Assembly: GCA_050084985.1 (NCBI GenBank)
Contig: JBITNC010000001.1
Coordinates: 165,416,001-165,480,000, forward strand
Direction of reading: 5' to 3'
Length of the DNA stretch: 64,000 nt
Source: Nageia nagi
Lineage: Eukaryota > Pinophyta
A model generated the notes under the pieces. It was not told the origin of the DNA, did not search any database, and saw only the letters and a program-made list of their open reading frames with translations. Below, in pieces: positions 33,415 to 45,120 of this stretch. The translations under genes were made by a program, and so were the position numbers. Every line of letters starts with the position of its first letter. Position 1 is the first letter of the stretch.

Positions 33415-34311
33415 TGTTAACACATAAAAATGATTTTATGTTTTTAAATCAATAAATTAATGAAATATGCTTGGTCTAACTATATGTCTTGAATGGATTA
33501 AAGTGATAATATCAATGTTTGGCTTGAATATGAATATTGTATGGGTTATCTTGAATATTGCATGGGTTATCTTGAATATTGCATGGGTTATCTTGAATAT
33601 TGCATGGGTTATCTTGAGTATTGCATGAATTATCTTGTTTATTGATGTGTTTATCTTAAATTGTGTGAATTAACCTTATTTATGTGGATGCACACCGACC
33701 TATGGGCGGTATTATCTATTATCTATATAAATAAGGGATCTAATAGTAAGTCCACAATAACAAGGATACACATGATCCCGCGTATGGTCTTGTAAGTGGC
33801 TACCCCTTAAGGTATCTCTTGATACCGCCTACAAGGCTGTGGTTTGTGTGCTTCCTTACACAAGCTCTCTTGACATCTGCGACCAATTCTGATATTATAC
33901 GGCTATCTGAGACATCTATACTGAATTTTTGGACTTAATCAAGAGGTCAAAACCATAGAACAAAGGTCGTCAGCGCTCCTTTGTGAACGGAAGAACACCG
34001 CCGGTGCTCTTATACTACTGAAATGGACCGCCCGCGATCCTCTTTTGGCATCCTTGCAGGTCATGACGCTGTTGGAAAGGTAGCTCATCATCAGTGCATC
34101 GCCAATATCTACATCTTTCATTGTCAGGTACGTTTCATGAGGTAAGTACACAAATTACAGTCTTGGCTGGTACAATTACACTTCTGAATTGGTTATGTTG
34201 TTTAATTGTTATCTAGAATAAATTGCTATCCGTAGCTTAAATACAGATAATATTGAGTCTGTAGATATTTGCCTATTTATTTATTTGCACGCTTAATTTT
34301 ATTTGTAAACA
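33415..34311 (+). repeat. 3' LTR of element A
   Basis: It is nearly identical to 24,810-25,704, with the same 21-bp tandem units, TATA box and three quasi-palindromes. Differences cluster in the palindromes and are mostly C/T or G/A changes, as expected from loss of methylated cytosines. The TSD CACCT follows at 34,312-34,316. Confidence 0.93.
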
Positions 34312-35897
34312 CACCTACCATCAAGCGAAATGATTATCACATTATTGAACGTGTATAGGATTTGAGGTGTACCCATCCGAGGTCAACTTGTACATCAAGC
34401 CAAGGTTTCAGACAACAACAAGCGAGAGCAACTTGCCTTATGGCTTACAAGGAAGGAGGACCATGATTGGGAGCATCGGGTTGCTCATCTTGCAGAGGCA
34501 TGTCGTTTTGCATCACCTAGCCACCATTGAGGTTATACATCATCTCAATTATTTCCACCTACTTGTTTCCACCTCATTTGCTCTTGGCCTAGTTTGGGTG
34601 GTACAAAAAATTTGTGCATGAGGGACTCGATTTGCATGGGTGCCACTAGTGTTGGCCGAATTGTACAAAGACTTATTTAACTTTGTGAGTATTGATAAAT
34701 TCAACATCACGATTGCACACACAAACCTTCTTTAGGTGTGGGACTATGAGAAGATAGTGGTCATCTGACCTGTAGGTTTATAGAGAGCCAGAGATGACCT
34801 GAGGGACATCGCATTGATATGTTGGTTTCAAGGTCATGTGGATTCTAGTATCCATAGACTTTAGAGGCCATGAGACGAGATAGATGGACTGCAGGCTACA
34901 AATCTTGTTTGGGTGTCATATCCAAATTTCACATGGGACAAGGATGCCCACTAGCTTGCCTAGGTAAGCAAAGAGTTCTTTCTTTAGACACGAAGGAAGC
35001 TAGTGGAGCTGTACCTACCACATAAGGTACTTAGACAGTTCAAGATCCAACAAGGGATCCCTCCAACTCTAACCTACTATCGATGATATATGACTGATAG
35101 AGATGCTCCAATGAGAGCACATATCATACCAGCATGGAGGCTAACTTGGGAGGAACCCTAGGTACATGATGCAGTGGTAGATGTCTCTATGGCACCTAGG
35201 ACCACCAAAGGGTTCTTAGCATGGTGGCAGACTATGTCCCGCCCTCTTTGGATTAGATGACAATGAGGAGGATGATGAGATGGTTGCATCTAAGGGATCT
35301 TTGGATGAGGACCCTCACTAGGTTGACAACCTGATGCATGAATTTCCCATGCAAGGGGCACCTACAACCCCAAGATTAGCTACATTGGCAGAGGTTGTAC
35401 CATTAGTGGTTCCAAGTAACTATTTGTTATTTATATACTAACATGTTCAAGTTTTTATATGACCAATAAACCAACTTTGTTGAAAATGCTTGCAAGAAAG
35501 AGAGAGATAGGTGGCAACCCTATAGGAGGAGATCAAGAGGCTTAAGCCTTTCAAGACTGAGGTAGCCACCCTATCAACTATTGTGCCAACCAAGGATGCC
35601 CAGATAGCCATGATGGAGCAAACCCTAAAGAGGCTACAAGAGCGAGTTGACATGCCCCCTTCGAATGAGTAGTGGGCATTCATCCAAAGCTTGATGAATT
35701 ACATTGAGAAGAAGGAAAATGATATGTCAATTTTGAGGGAGAAGTATGGATGGGCCAAGGCCCTTATAACCACACATAGGATCAACATTAATGAAGTTTT
35801 AGGTGGGGTATCATTTTTAGGACCTAGTAGTGGTAGTAGGAGGCCTAGGCCTAGGACTAGCGAGGTCGAAAGTATTGGTAGTAGTGCACATCATTAA

Positions 35898-36649
35898 TTT
35901 TGTACAATGGACATGGATCCACCTCTATTTTGTACATTTATTTTATGATATATATATATAGCTCCTTTTTTGCTCTAATTTGTGTGAGTGTATGATATGT
36001 TTTGACATGTGAATGGTTTATGTTTGTTTATATAGTTGTACATGTTTATAATTTAACGCTTGAATTACAAAGTACAAATGTTAAATATGTAAACAACAAA
36101 TCATTCACTTAACATCATAATATACAACACCAAGTAATAACTCAACCTATAAAATGAATGCAAGTGCATAGCATACCTAATGCACATATCTAACATAATC
36201 CAATGCATAATATTTTGATCAATAATACAAGAATCAATCTTGAAAATGAAATCAAGGTCCCTTGGTACCAAATTCAAGAAATAATGAACATGCTTAAGTT
36301 TTTTTCTTTTAAATCAACTTAAAACTTTAGTGGGATCATCTTAAACACACCACCATGCAATGAGGAAAATGAAAATACTATTCATTTTAATTTTGTTTCA
36401 GGAAATACACATTGTTAACAGCATGATAACAAGTGATACACTATCAGCGATGTGAGTTTTGATCATTACAAAAGAAAAATTTATGGGACAGGTTTTTGAA
36501 ATTTTCCCAAAAGACCAGTAAAACAATGACTTGGAACATATAACAATGACCCATACACATTTGACCAACAAAGAAACAACCTATCTAGTATACACTAACA
36601 TTTGGATTTTTTATAGTTTAAGCGATAGCATTGCATGCTTAGAGAGGTT
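35898..36649. other. Non-coding spacer of element E
   Basis: AT-rich spacer between the end of the PMD gene and E's gag. It carries quasi-palindromes at 36,406-36,425 (ACATTGTTAACAGCATG) and 36,436-36,456 (ATACACTATCAGCGATGTGAG). If E ever had pol, it has been lost from this position without trace. Confidence 0.5.
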
Positions 36650-39216
36650 TTAAACCGAGACAAAGTTGGCAGATGTAAGTACAAAGAGAGGTGCTTTCTT
36701 GGTGATGTATTTTATGTCATTGGCTATGTGCAAATAGGTTTGCACATCATTGATAGTGTGGTTTCCATATGTTTGTCTGTCATGTTTTTTGGTCCTTCCA
36801 TTATAGCTTTTCCCTATCTTTTGTTGATGATTTTTGCATTCATAGTTGTTAGGAAAATAATAATTCATGCAACTTGAAGTACTTACCAAACTAATGAATC
36901 CCCTTGGTTGTTGAGTTGTATTTAGTAATGGATTCACAAATAGTTTCAATTTTCCATTATCATGATGTACAGGTCCCTCATTTGTAGCAGCATGATCATC
37001 CATTCGAATTACTTTCTTATCAATGAAGTCCTAAATGATATTTCTTAAAACCTTGCAATTTCATGTTAGGTGTCCTAATTTCCTATGATAATTACAAAAT
37101 TCTTCATACCTATAATTTTTAGGAACATCATTAGGAAAATGATATTGAATCATTGGTGGAAGCTTGATAAGTTCCTCGTTTAACAACACATTGAGGATAC
37201 TATCATTAGTATCAGTTAGTTTTGTAAATTTTCTTTTTGGTCGATTTTTTCATGTATCAACATTATCGATTGTAACTTCTAGTTTCTTTTCATATACTTG
37301 AGGTTTAGCTTTCTTTTCATACCTTTGAGATTTATCTTTCTTTTCATATCTTTGAGATTTGTTAAAGCGTATGTTGTAAAGTTTCTTTATTTAAGCTACT
37401 TTTTTAAACAAGATATCTATCATCGCAGCTAATGTCAAATCACGGTTAGAGATAACCATCAATTTATACATAGGTAATAAGCATGTGCAAAAATGTCCTT
37501 CAAATCTTACTTAGGTATAGTAATCTTATTTGCATTTTCTTTCCATATTTTCATAAAATCAGACAAAGATTGGTTAGGTAATTGCTTAATTCTGCATAGA
37601 TCTTTGAATTGAACTTTTTTAGCAATATTATATCTAAAATGCCTTAAAAATTGATGTATCAAATCTTCATATTTATCAATGCTCTTTTCAATAAAGGTAA
37701 AATACCATTTTAGTGCATCATCTTTCAAACTACTTGAAAATAATTTTGCAAGCATATCTTGATCATGAATATATTCTATAGATTCTTTCTAAAATTTTCT
37801 AACATGCATTTTGGGATCTTGCAAACCATCAAACTTTGTGAATTTCACACTCTTTTTACCAACAAGCATTTTAGAAATAATTCTATCAGTCAAAAGATGT
37901 TTTAAACAAAATAAGAAATCATCTTCATCATCAAGCAACTCTCTTTCTAACTTTTCAATTCTTTCACCCATTGTCTTTCCATTGTTTGATACTATAGGAG
38001 CTTGTTGTAGCTATTGAATTTGAACTATAGGTGTGTTATCCTTCGGGGGGGTGGAGGGGTTTGTGGTGGCACATTGCTAATTTGAGTGGAAGATTTATTT
38101 GCATCTTGAAGTTCTTTTTCTTTGAGGGGCACAAATGGTCCTATTCTATTTACATGTTCATGCTCAAGCCTATCAACCAATTCTGAAGAAAAGAAAAAAA
38201 CTATAATTGTTGCTTAACAGTAGCTTGTTCAAAAAAACCAATTTCTTGAGCATCAAGAAGAGCCTAAGCTTGATATTGTGTTATTCTTATGACTAGTTAG
38301 AGTGATGTGTATAGGTAACATCAATTACAATAGCAAATTATTTTTTAACATCCACTACAACTTCTTTATTAATCAAAATACCCTTACCTTTCTCAAGAAG
38401 CATACCTATATTGTAATGTGCAGGATTAAGAATCATGTGTTCAAAATCATCATCTTCCTTATCATCATCCTTAATGGTCACCTCATTCAAGGGCTTTGTA
38501 ACATCCGCTTCTATGCTGCTAACGGCATGTGCATAGGCTTGCATATCATTGACAGCATCCTAATTAGCTGTAAGGACCCTCCATTTTGAAGAACTTGCAT
38601 TTTCATAACAGAACAAACTATCTGAGAATTGCAAGGATGTAGTATCCGCTTCTAATAATTCATAATTGGTTAGAATATCAATAACATTTTCAGCATTATT
38701 AGAAAGATAATATTCTAACTTTTCTTTATTAAGTAGTAATTCATTTATGGATCTAACATGGCTAGGAATTCTATCTAATTCTTCAATTTCAGCATCGCTA
38801 TCAGAAAAATCTCCATGGCTTTCCAAGCTTATATTTTCAAAATCATAATCATCTATAGGCACATTAAGCTTATTAGGAGTTTTTCCAATAATATCCATCT
38901 TTTTGCTAGAACTTGTGGATTTAGTATCATTATCTTCATAAATATCCATTCGGTCATTAAGATTAGGCTCTTGTAGAGGTAATTCAAGATTAACCCTAAC
39001 ATGTCTCTTACTATTCTTAAAATTAACCTTACTTTTAGAAACCTTAGGTTGTTTTTCATTTAGATCCATTTTTGCAACATAAGTAGAACAAACCCTAATC
39101 TTATCATTTTCTCTAGCCATTACTCTAAGCAACTCAAGTAAGGGAAGAGATAATAATGAAAATGGGTTCATGACTCTATAGAAGGAATATCCTAGATCGA
39201 GATCTAGGTATGTAAT
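36650..39216 (-). pseudogene. Gag of element E
   Basis: From the N-terminus on the minus strand: an extension rich in Ser, Asp and Lys (38,560-39,216) including NLEDP-free acidic segments such as DFSDSDAEIEELDR; then 38,338-38,544 and 37,789-37,971, and the gag core 37,507-37,755 (LKDDALKWYFTFIEKSIDKY, CRIKQLPNQSLSDFMKIWKE). All are in one frame separated by stops. A zinc-knuckle FCNYHRKLGHLTWNCKVL lies at about 37,040-37,095, and a tail in another frame runs to 36,650. The domain order mirrors Gag of element A, including the long N-terminal extension. Quasi-palindromes at 38,512-38,531 and 38,541-38,560 lie within the coding region. Confidence 0.78.
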
Positions 39217-39233
39217 AATGTTGGGTTCACCAA
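39217..39233 (-). promoter_or_regulatory. Primer-binding site of element E
   Basis: The minus strand reads TTGGTGAACCCAACATT two bases inside the 5' LTR end. It shares the TGGTGAACCC core with element A. Confidence 0.8.
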
Positions 39234-39235
39234 TA

Positions 39236-39959
39236 TGTAGACCTAAAATTATAAATAATATGAATAAACACAATTAAATAAATAATCTACAATATACAAC
39301 TAAATAGACTATATCCACTGTATCAAATTAACACAAATATACATGAAACGCATGAACTTGATATGGAGTGTATGTACAATCCTTAAGCAACAAGTAGCAA
39401 TAAATCTTCGGAGGATTAGGATCAGATTTGGGATGAGCTCATAACAAATCTTCATAGGTATGAAGGAATGAGTCGACCATTGAAATTTGGAACTCTCGAT
39501 CTAGGAGCGCACTACTACTGACGTAGGAGTAGAACATCGTTGACTGCATGGAATGTGTCAAATTATGAAGTGCATCAAAGATAGAAAGTCTAGAGCTAAA
39601 AGTATAACAAATTCTCACAATAAGTGGCATTCAGAGACACCGTTATAGTCGACAACCACCTATCAAAGTTCTTATTACATCAAAGAGTTTTGATTTGTGG
39701 ATATCAACCAATTCCTCTTCTTTTTATAGCCTGCAAAGATAGAAAAAAGCAAAGGCCAACCTCTCACAATAATATACACTATTATATTCAAGATACTTTA
39801 AAATATAAATCATCATAAATGATATTGTATTTAATATAACACATAGCATTGCATTATAATATCAACTTTATCTTGACACATGTAATATTGCATTAAGTCA
39901 TTTAAGAAGTCTAAATATGATTTATTAAATAAATAATAAATTATTTTTAAGCATCTACA
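39236..39959 (-). repeat. 5' LTR of element E
   Basis: It is 724 bp, with minus-strand start TGTAGATGCTTAAAAATAAT and end TTAGGTCTACA. A minus-strand TATA box GCTATAAAAAG lies at about 39,720-39,730. Its partner is the rearranged LTR at 21,724. The first 30 bases resemble those of element C's LTR (TGTAGATGACTAAAAATGAA). Confidence 0.85.
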
Positions 39960-40800
39960 AAAATAATGGAATATGTTATGATCTCCTTCATTATTCAAGC
40001 TATATCAAAATTTCTTTACAAAGAAATTATGATATGAAATGATTTATATACACCATATATGATCCAAAAACTAACTTGGAGATGGAAACCAACTGTTTAA
40101 CCCAAAAAACTAACTTGGAGATGGAAACCAATTGTTTAACCCAAAAAACTTTTAAGTGTAAAAACCTATCTGAAAGTGGTAAATTGGTAAAAGCATTATT
40201 GTAATACTTAGCCAGACACAAAAAAAATGTGGTTCCCAAATGGATATCGTGTTGTATATAATAGAATGATGAGATGAAAACAATGGAACATGTTGTACAT
40301 TCCTTCATTATTTGGCCTGTATCAGAACTTTTACAAATAAATGAAATGTGATCTAAAAATTGGCTTAGGGAAGGAAAGCAACTGTTCAACCAAAAATTTT
40401 AATCAAAAACCAATCCAAAAATGGTAAGTTGGCAAAACATGCTTGTAATAGTTAGCCAAACATAGAAAAATATGTGGTTTCTAAGTGGATGTCATGTTGT
40501 ATATACAAAATGATGAGATGAAAACAATGGAATATGTTGTGGGCTTCTTCATTGTTTGGCCTGTATTAAACATTTTTATAAATAAATTATGACATGTGAT
40601 ATGAAATGATTTAAATACAACATATGATCCAAAAATTGTCTAGGAGAAGAAAAGCAATTATTCAACCCAGAAATTTTTCAAATGTCAAAATCTAGTCCAA
40701 AAGTGATAAGTTGGTCTCATCCACCATATGTTATGAAATGATGCAATTGTACCATATGGTATGAAATGATCTAAATAAACTATCTAATATAAAAAATGAT
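39960..40800. repeat. Local tandem repeat, right flank of element E
   Basis: About two and a half units of 245-320 bp share ATGATGAGATGAAAACAATG, TGTTTGGCCTGTAT-like and GTAATA(C/G)TTAGCCA(A/G)ACA blocks. The first unit contains an extra 36-bp direct duplication (CTAACTTGGAGATGGAAACC repeated near 40,070 and 40,107). The same unit forms the left flank at 21,480. Confidence 0.75.
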
Positions 40801-40988
40801 ATGAGATTATATAAGTATCTTTGAAACCTCATAAAGTGCAATAATTACGCTTCCATTAAAAAATACCTAGATCCAATCTTTTGAGATGCAATTTTTGACC
40901 CAATGTTTGGTTTTTGGTATTTAAAATATTTGTCAAATTTTATTATCATCAAAGTATGAAAAATACTTAAGAGTTAGAAAAATACTTT

Positions 40989-41051
40989 AAATTCCAACAA
41001 CCAGGACATTTAGCCAAAGACTGCATACATAAGGCCCTTGTAATTGTTTGA
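40989..41051 (+). pseudogene. Isolated zinc-knuckle relic
   Basis: The frame reads KFQQPGHLAKDC before a stop, matching the second half of a retroviral CCHC zinc knuckle (GH-x4-C). It is a probable fragment of a gag gene with no recognisable neighbours. Confidence 0.35.
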
Positions 41052-41819
41052 TGAGCACAATGATATGGTGCATGCTTTCAAGTAATGTAACTGCACCATA
41101 TAATGAAACTGTACCATATAAAAGAGTCTTGCACAATGACATGAAAAGACACCAACATATAATATGATATGAAAATCAAGGATAAACATGAAAATACAAA
41201 AACATATGATATGATGTGAAAATCAAGGATAAATAAGAACCAATATCACAACAATAAGTCTGATTCAATTATACCTATCAAAGTATATCACATATAAAAA
41301 TTGTGTTACATATCCAATTATGCTGCATCAAAACTAGGCCTCGCAAGTATGTTTTAATTATATTTAACATCTAAAAAAAATTGACATAAATCCTAAAAAA
41401 CCAGCTATCGAGGGAGAGGAGTTTCTTGAGCTTCTTATAAGGAGGATGGCAATGCTAAAAAAGTAGGTTTTGTTATTGTGGTCATCTCATTTTTCCTTGT
41501 AAACGAGATTATTTCATCTACATAGGTGAAAAGCACAATGAATTTCAAGTAATCTTTAGAATCTTTAGGATCAATACAACCACTATATTATTGATCACCA
41601 CTGGCATTTTTAGTGGTGTCTCTTCTAGTCTCTTTTTCAAGATTGGTGGTGGCTTTCCTAATTTTTTTTAGGAGACCTCCACCATTAAAATAATGATACT
41701 CCTTTATTTTATCTTTCAAAGAAGTATATTCCACTATTGTTGATTTGTAGTGAAGTATATTCCATTCCAAGTATGATACCTATGTTTGACGAGATGTTAA
41801 ATGTTGTAAAGATCAATTT
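41052..41819. other. No gene recognised
   Basis: AT-rich, with several copies of ATATGATATGAAAATCAAGGA-like sequence near 41,160-41,230. There is no conserved frame. Confidence 0.35.
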
Positions 41820-42080
41820 AAATACACAAGGACTAAGAATTGTTTGATAAGATGCATAATGCAAATACAATTTTATAGACTACAATGATCACAAGATATG
41901 CACAAAATGGATTTTTTGAAAAAGACTCTAGTATGATGCAACATAGTTTCATATACTGTAATGATCATAAGATTTGCACTAAATATGTTGCATCTTATGT
42001 TTTACTTTCAAATATTCATGTCGAAGTGTGCATTTGCATTTCAAACATGGATAATGTTCTTGTGGATATTATTATTAATG
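41820..42080 (+). pseudogene. PPR fragment
   Basis: ELFDKMHNANTIL followed by TTMITRYAQNGFFEKD matches the PPR consensus A-x-x-L-F-D-x-M..W-N-A-M-I-x-x-Y-A-Q-N-G. Only about one and a half repeats survive. It resembles the larger PPR pseudogene beginning at 43,018. Confidence 0.6.
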
Positions 42081-43017
42081 TAAAGTAATGCAAGATCTAA
42101 AGAGTCTTGCATAATGATGTGGTGCATGCTTTCGAGTAGATAGGAAATCATATTCCATTTCATTTTTCCAAAAAATATTGTTAATAAATGTTTGTACAAA
42201 TAAACAATGTTGTTGATGGTTATAGCAACGATTCCCTTGATGTAGTTGGATTGAATTTAACAAAAGGGTACTTGCATTGTTGACATTCTTAGTCGTGTAG
42301 GATATCTTGAGGAAAATTTGAAAACCACAACATTCGATTGATAAAAATGCAACAAAGAGTTGCACCATATTTTTTGGAATCTTGTACAAATATTGAGTGA
42401 AGAATTAGAAAAGGAGGTGTAAGAAATGCAAACATGAAAGGAGAAATACTTGAAGGAAATAAAAAAAACACTCAACAAATAATAAATATTAGAGAATTCC
42501 ATTTGGACTCTTGTGCTAAGAATGCCACCTCATATTCTTCACAACCTTTGTAGATCTACAAGAAGAACACAACTCACTTCAACCATGTCTAACAATGTTG
42601 AAAGAAATAAACACTAAAAAGCTATGTATAATAAATTTGCTTACCTATTAGTCAAAAGTATATGGTTGTTCTCTATGCAAAACAAAATTGTTATATGTTT
42701 GGTCAATTCTAGTAAAAAAAGGTGCTCACAAACATCCTCAAGACCAAGAGTTTATATATTTTCGTTTAATTTTTTTTGCAAATTTAATAAATTCTTCAAC
42801 CCCACGAACATAAACATCATTATTTTTAGTTTTGTGTATCCAATCTTTATCTATAATGTATCATAAAAAATCTCCTTAACACTAGCCACATCATAGATAA
42901 GGTGAAATTTAACTTTGATCTATGCTAGGACAAACAACTTTTTCTACATAAAAACATGTCTCTAGAGGGTCATTATAAATACAACATTGAAAGAGTGTAT
43001 TATCTTCATGTAGAAAT
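42081..43017. other. Spacer between PPR fragments, no intact gene
   Basis: Short PPR-like echoes occur on the plus strand near 42,270-42,300 (a TTCTTAGTCGTGTAGGATAT segment resembling the E-motif coding sequence downstream). The rest is unassigned. Confidence 0.35.
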
Positions 43018-45120
43018 GTGAATTGGATGTGTGGATGTGTCTACTCGGTGTTTGGTGAATTGGTGCTTGAAGAAGGTATGAAAATTCATCAAAGAGTGGT
43101 TGAAAATGGTATTTCATCGACTATTGTGGTTGTGAATACCTTGATAGGCATGTACGTAAAATGTGAAAGAATACATAAAGCCAAGGAATTATTTAACAAG
43201 ATGCATGATGCAAACACACTTTCATGGAATGCAATGATCACATGATATGCACAAGATGGGTTTTCTAAAAAGGCACTAAAGACTTTTAAGAGATGCAATT
43301 ATCATATGTAAAGCCAAACTTTGTAACCCTTCACACAATTCTTCTAGCATATGGCATCATGGGAGATCTAGATGAACGTATGGACATTGGTCAAAGAGTA
43401 GTTGAAAATGGTTTTGTATTTAATATTATGGTTGTGATTACCACGAGAGACATGCATGCAAAATGTAGACATAATTTCATGGAATGCAATGATTGGAGGA
43501 TATGCAATTCATGGCTACAACAAGTATGCCCTTAAACTCTTTGATCTGTTGAAGCTCTTAGGAACCAACCTTAACAGCATAACCTTTGTATGTGTTCTAG
43601 TTTCATGCATCCATGCAGGTCTAGTGGAATGAGTGTTATAAATACTTTAATAGCATGAGAAACTCTTATGCATTATTCATCAGATGAGTTATTATACATG
43701 CATTGTTGACCTTCTTGGCCATGTAGGCTATCTTAAGGGAGCTTTGAACTTCAATACAACAATACCCATAAAACCTAAATTGGGTATGTGGATGTGTCTA
43801 CTTGGTGTTTGTAAATTGAACGTTGTGGTTGTGAATGCTCTGATAGACATGTATGCAAAATGCAAACTAAAATTACAACATGAGGGACTCTTATTGCATT
43901 ATATATGCAATGTTGACCTTCTTGGTCATGAAGACTATCTTGAGGAAGCTTTGAACTTCATTACCAAAATACCCATAAAATTTGAATTGGGCATGTGGAT
44001 GTGTCTACTTGGTGCTTGTAAATTGAACGTTGTGGTTGTGAATGTCTGATAGATCACGTGCATGTAAAATGTGTAAGAATACACAAATCTTGAGAATTGT
44101 TTAACAAGACGCATGATGCAAACATAGTTTCACGGAATGTAATGATTGCAAGATATGCACAAAATAGGTTTTTTGGAAAGGCTCTAGAGACTTTTAAGCA
44201 AATGGGATTGTCAAATGTAAAGCTAAACTCTATAACCTTTTCCAACATTCTTCCAACATGTGCCACCATAGGAGCTCTATACGAAGGTATGGACATCCAT
44301 CAAAGTATAATTGAAAATGGTTTTGCATCGAATATTATGGTTTTGATTGCCTTAATAGACATGTATGCAAAATGCAGACATAGTTTCATGGAATGCAATG
44401 ATTAAAGGATATACAATTCATGGCTACAACAAGGATGACCTTGAACTCTTTGATCTATTGAAGCACTTGGGAACCAACCCTGACAACATAACCTTTGTAT
44501 GTGTTCTACTTGCATGCAGCCAGGCATGTATAATGGATGAGGGTTGTAAATACTTAAATAGCATGAGTGACTCTTATTGCATTATTCTTGGGATGATTCA
44601 TTATACATGCATTATTGACCTTCTTGGTTATGCAAGCTATCTTGAGAGAGCTATGAAATTCACTACCAAAATATTCATAAACCCTAGATTAGGTGTGTGG
44701 ATGCATGTACTTGGTTCTTATAAATCAAATGTTGTGGTTCATGAAGGTTATCTTGAGGAAGCTTTGAAATTTGATGCCAAAATATCCATAAACCTTGAAT
44801 TGGATGTGTGTGGATGCATGTACTTGATGCTTGTAAATTGAATGTTTTGGTTCGTGAAAGCTATCTTGAGGGAGCTTTAAGAACTTCACTACCAAAATAC
44901 CCATAAAACTTGAATTGGGTGTGTGGATGTGTCTACTTGATGCTTGTAAATCAAATGTTGTGGTTGTGAGTGTCCTAATAGACATATATGAAAAATGTGG
45001 AAGAATACATAAGACTCGAGAATTGTTTGATAAGATGCATGCCACAAACACAAATTATTTGACAAGATGCATGATGCAAACATAGTTTCATAGTTTGCAA
45101 TATTTGCAAGATACATACAA
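43018..45120 (+). pseudogene. PPR (PLS-class) pseudogene with re-duplicated E-type motifs
   Basis: Plus-strand frames at 43,018-43,245, 43,293-43,535, 43,684-44,049, 44,097-44,405 and 44,365-44,841 carry typical plant PPR blocks: GMKIHQRVVENGISSTIVVV, NTLIGMYVKCERIHKAKELF and DANTLSWNAMIT. E-type blocks follow, such as YTCIVDLLGHVGYLKGALNF and LGMWMCLLGVCK. PPR proteins bind RNA in chloroplasts and mitochondria, and the PLS class guides RNA editing. This copy has many stops and frameshifts and no start with a targeting peptide. E-type segments occur about five times (near 43,690, 43,900, 44,600, 44,735 and 44,850), where an ordinary gene has one. Confidence 0.8.

Larger units (their letters stand above)
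24805..34316 (+). mobile_element. Ty3/gypsy element A: gag plus antisense PMD gene, no pol
   Basis: Element A is 9.5 kb between LTRs 24,810-25,704 and 33,415-34,311, flanked by the exact duplication CACCT (24,805-24,809 and 34,312-34,316). Order: 5' LTR, primer-binding site, gag, a 0.2-kb tandem duplication, PMD gene on the minus strand, three tandem arrays, polypurine tract, 3' LTR. There is no trace of protease, RT, RNase H or integrase. The LTRs differ by only about 3% by eye, mainly C/T and G/A changes, making A the youngest element here. It sits inside the PMD gene of element E, interrupting the FHLP motif. Confidence 0.92.
24344..35897 (+). pseudogene. Plant mobile domain (PMD) gene of element E, split by element A
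   Basis: A PMD gene on the strand opposite to E's gag. Exon 1 (24,344-24,439, 32 codons) contains DQRGHVAEYIHSLPFEHA and ends in a GTAAGT donor. Exon 2 starts at about 24,604 (DRKVLIRGG), but its acceptor reads CAA in place of CAG. It continues to IKRWDPNCNLFHL at 24,809, where element A intervenes. The gene resumes at 34,312 with HLPSSEMIITLLNVYRI, then KVLRQFKIQQGIP at 35,020-35,061. A likely intron follows near 35,412-35,495. The end is a coiled-coil-like tail with stop at 35,895-35,897. Several in-frame stops show it is dead. PMD is the domain of MAIN/MAIL1 in Arabidopsis and is known from transposons. Function inside the element is unknown. Confidence 0.8.
21719..39964 (-). mobile_element. 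Ty3/gypsy element E: gag plus opposite-strand PMD gene, no pol
   Basis: The element runs on the minus strand from the 5' LTR (39,236-39,959) to the 3' LTR (starting at 21,724), flanked by the 5-bp duplication AAAAT (21,719-21,723 and 39,960-39,964). Removing the nested element A leaves about 8.7 kb. Contents in its own direction: primer-binding site, gag with an N-terminal extension and zinc knuckle, a plant-mobile-domain gene on the opposite strand, and a 3' region with quasi-palindromes. I find no RT, RNase H or integrase. It therefore resembles gag-only (TR-GAG-type) elements that depend on an autonomous partner. Confidence 0.85.

Noticed and set aside
35447-35683. Minus-strand frame opposite the PMD tail of element E
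   Set aside because: Shadow of the coiled-coil coding strand; no recognisable domain.
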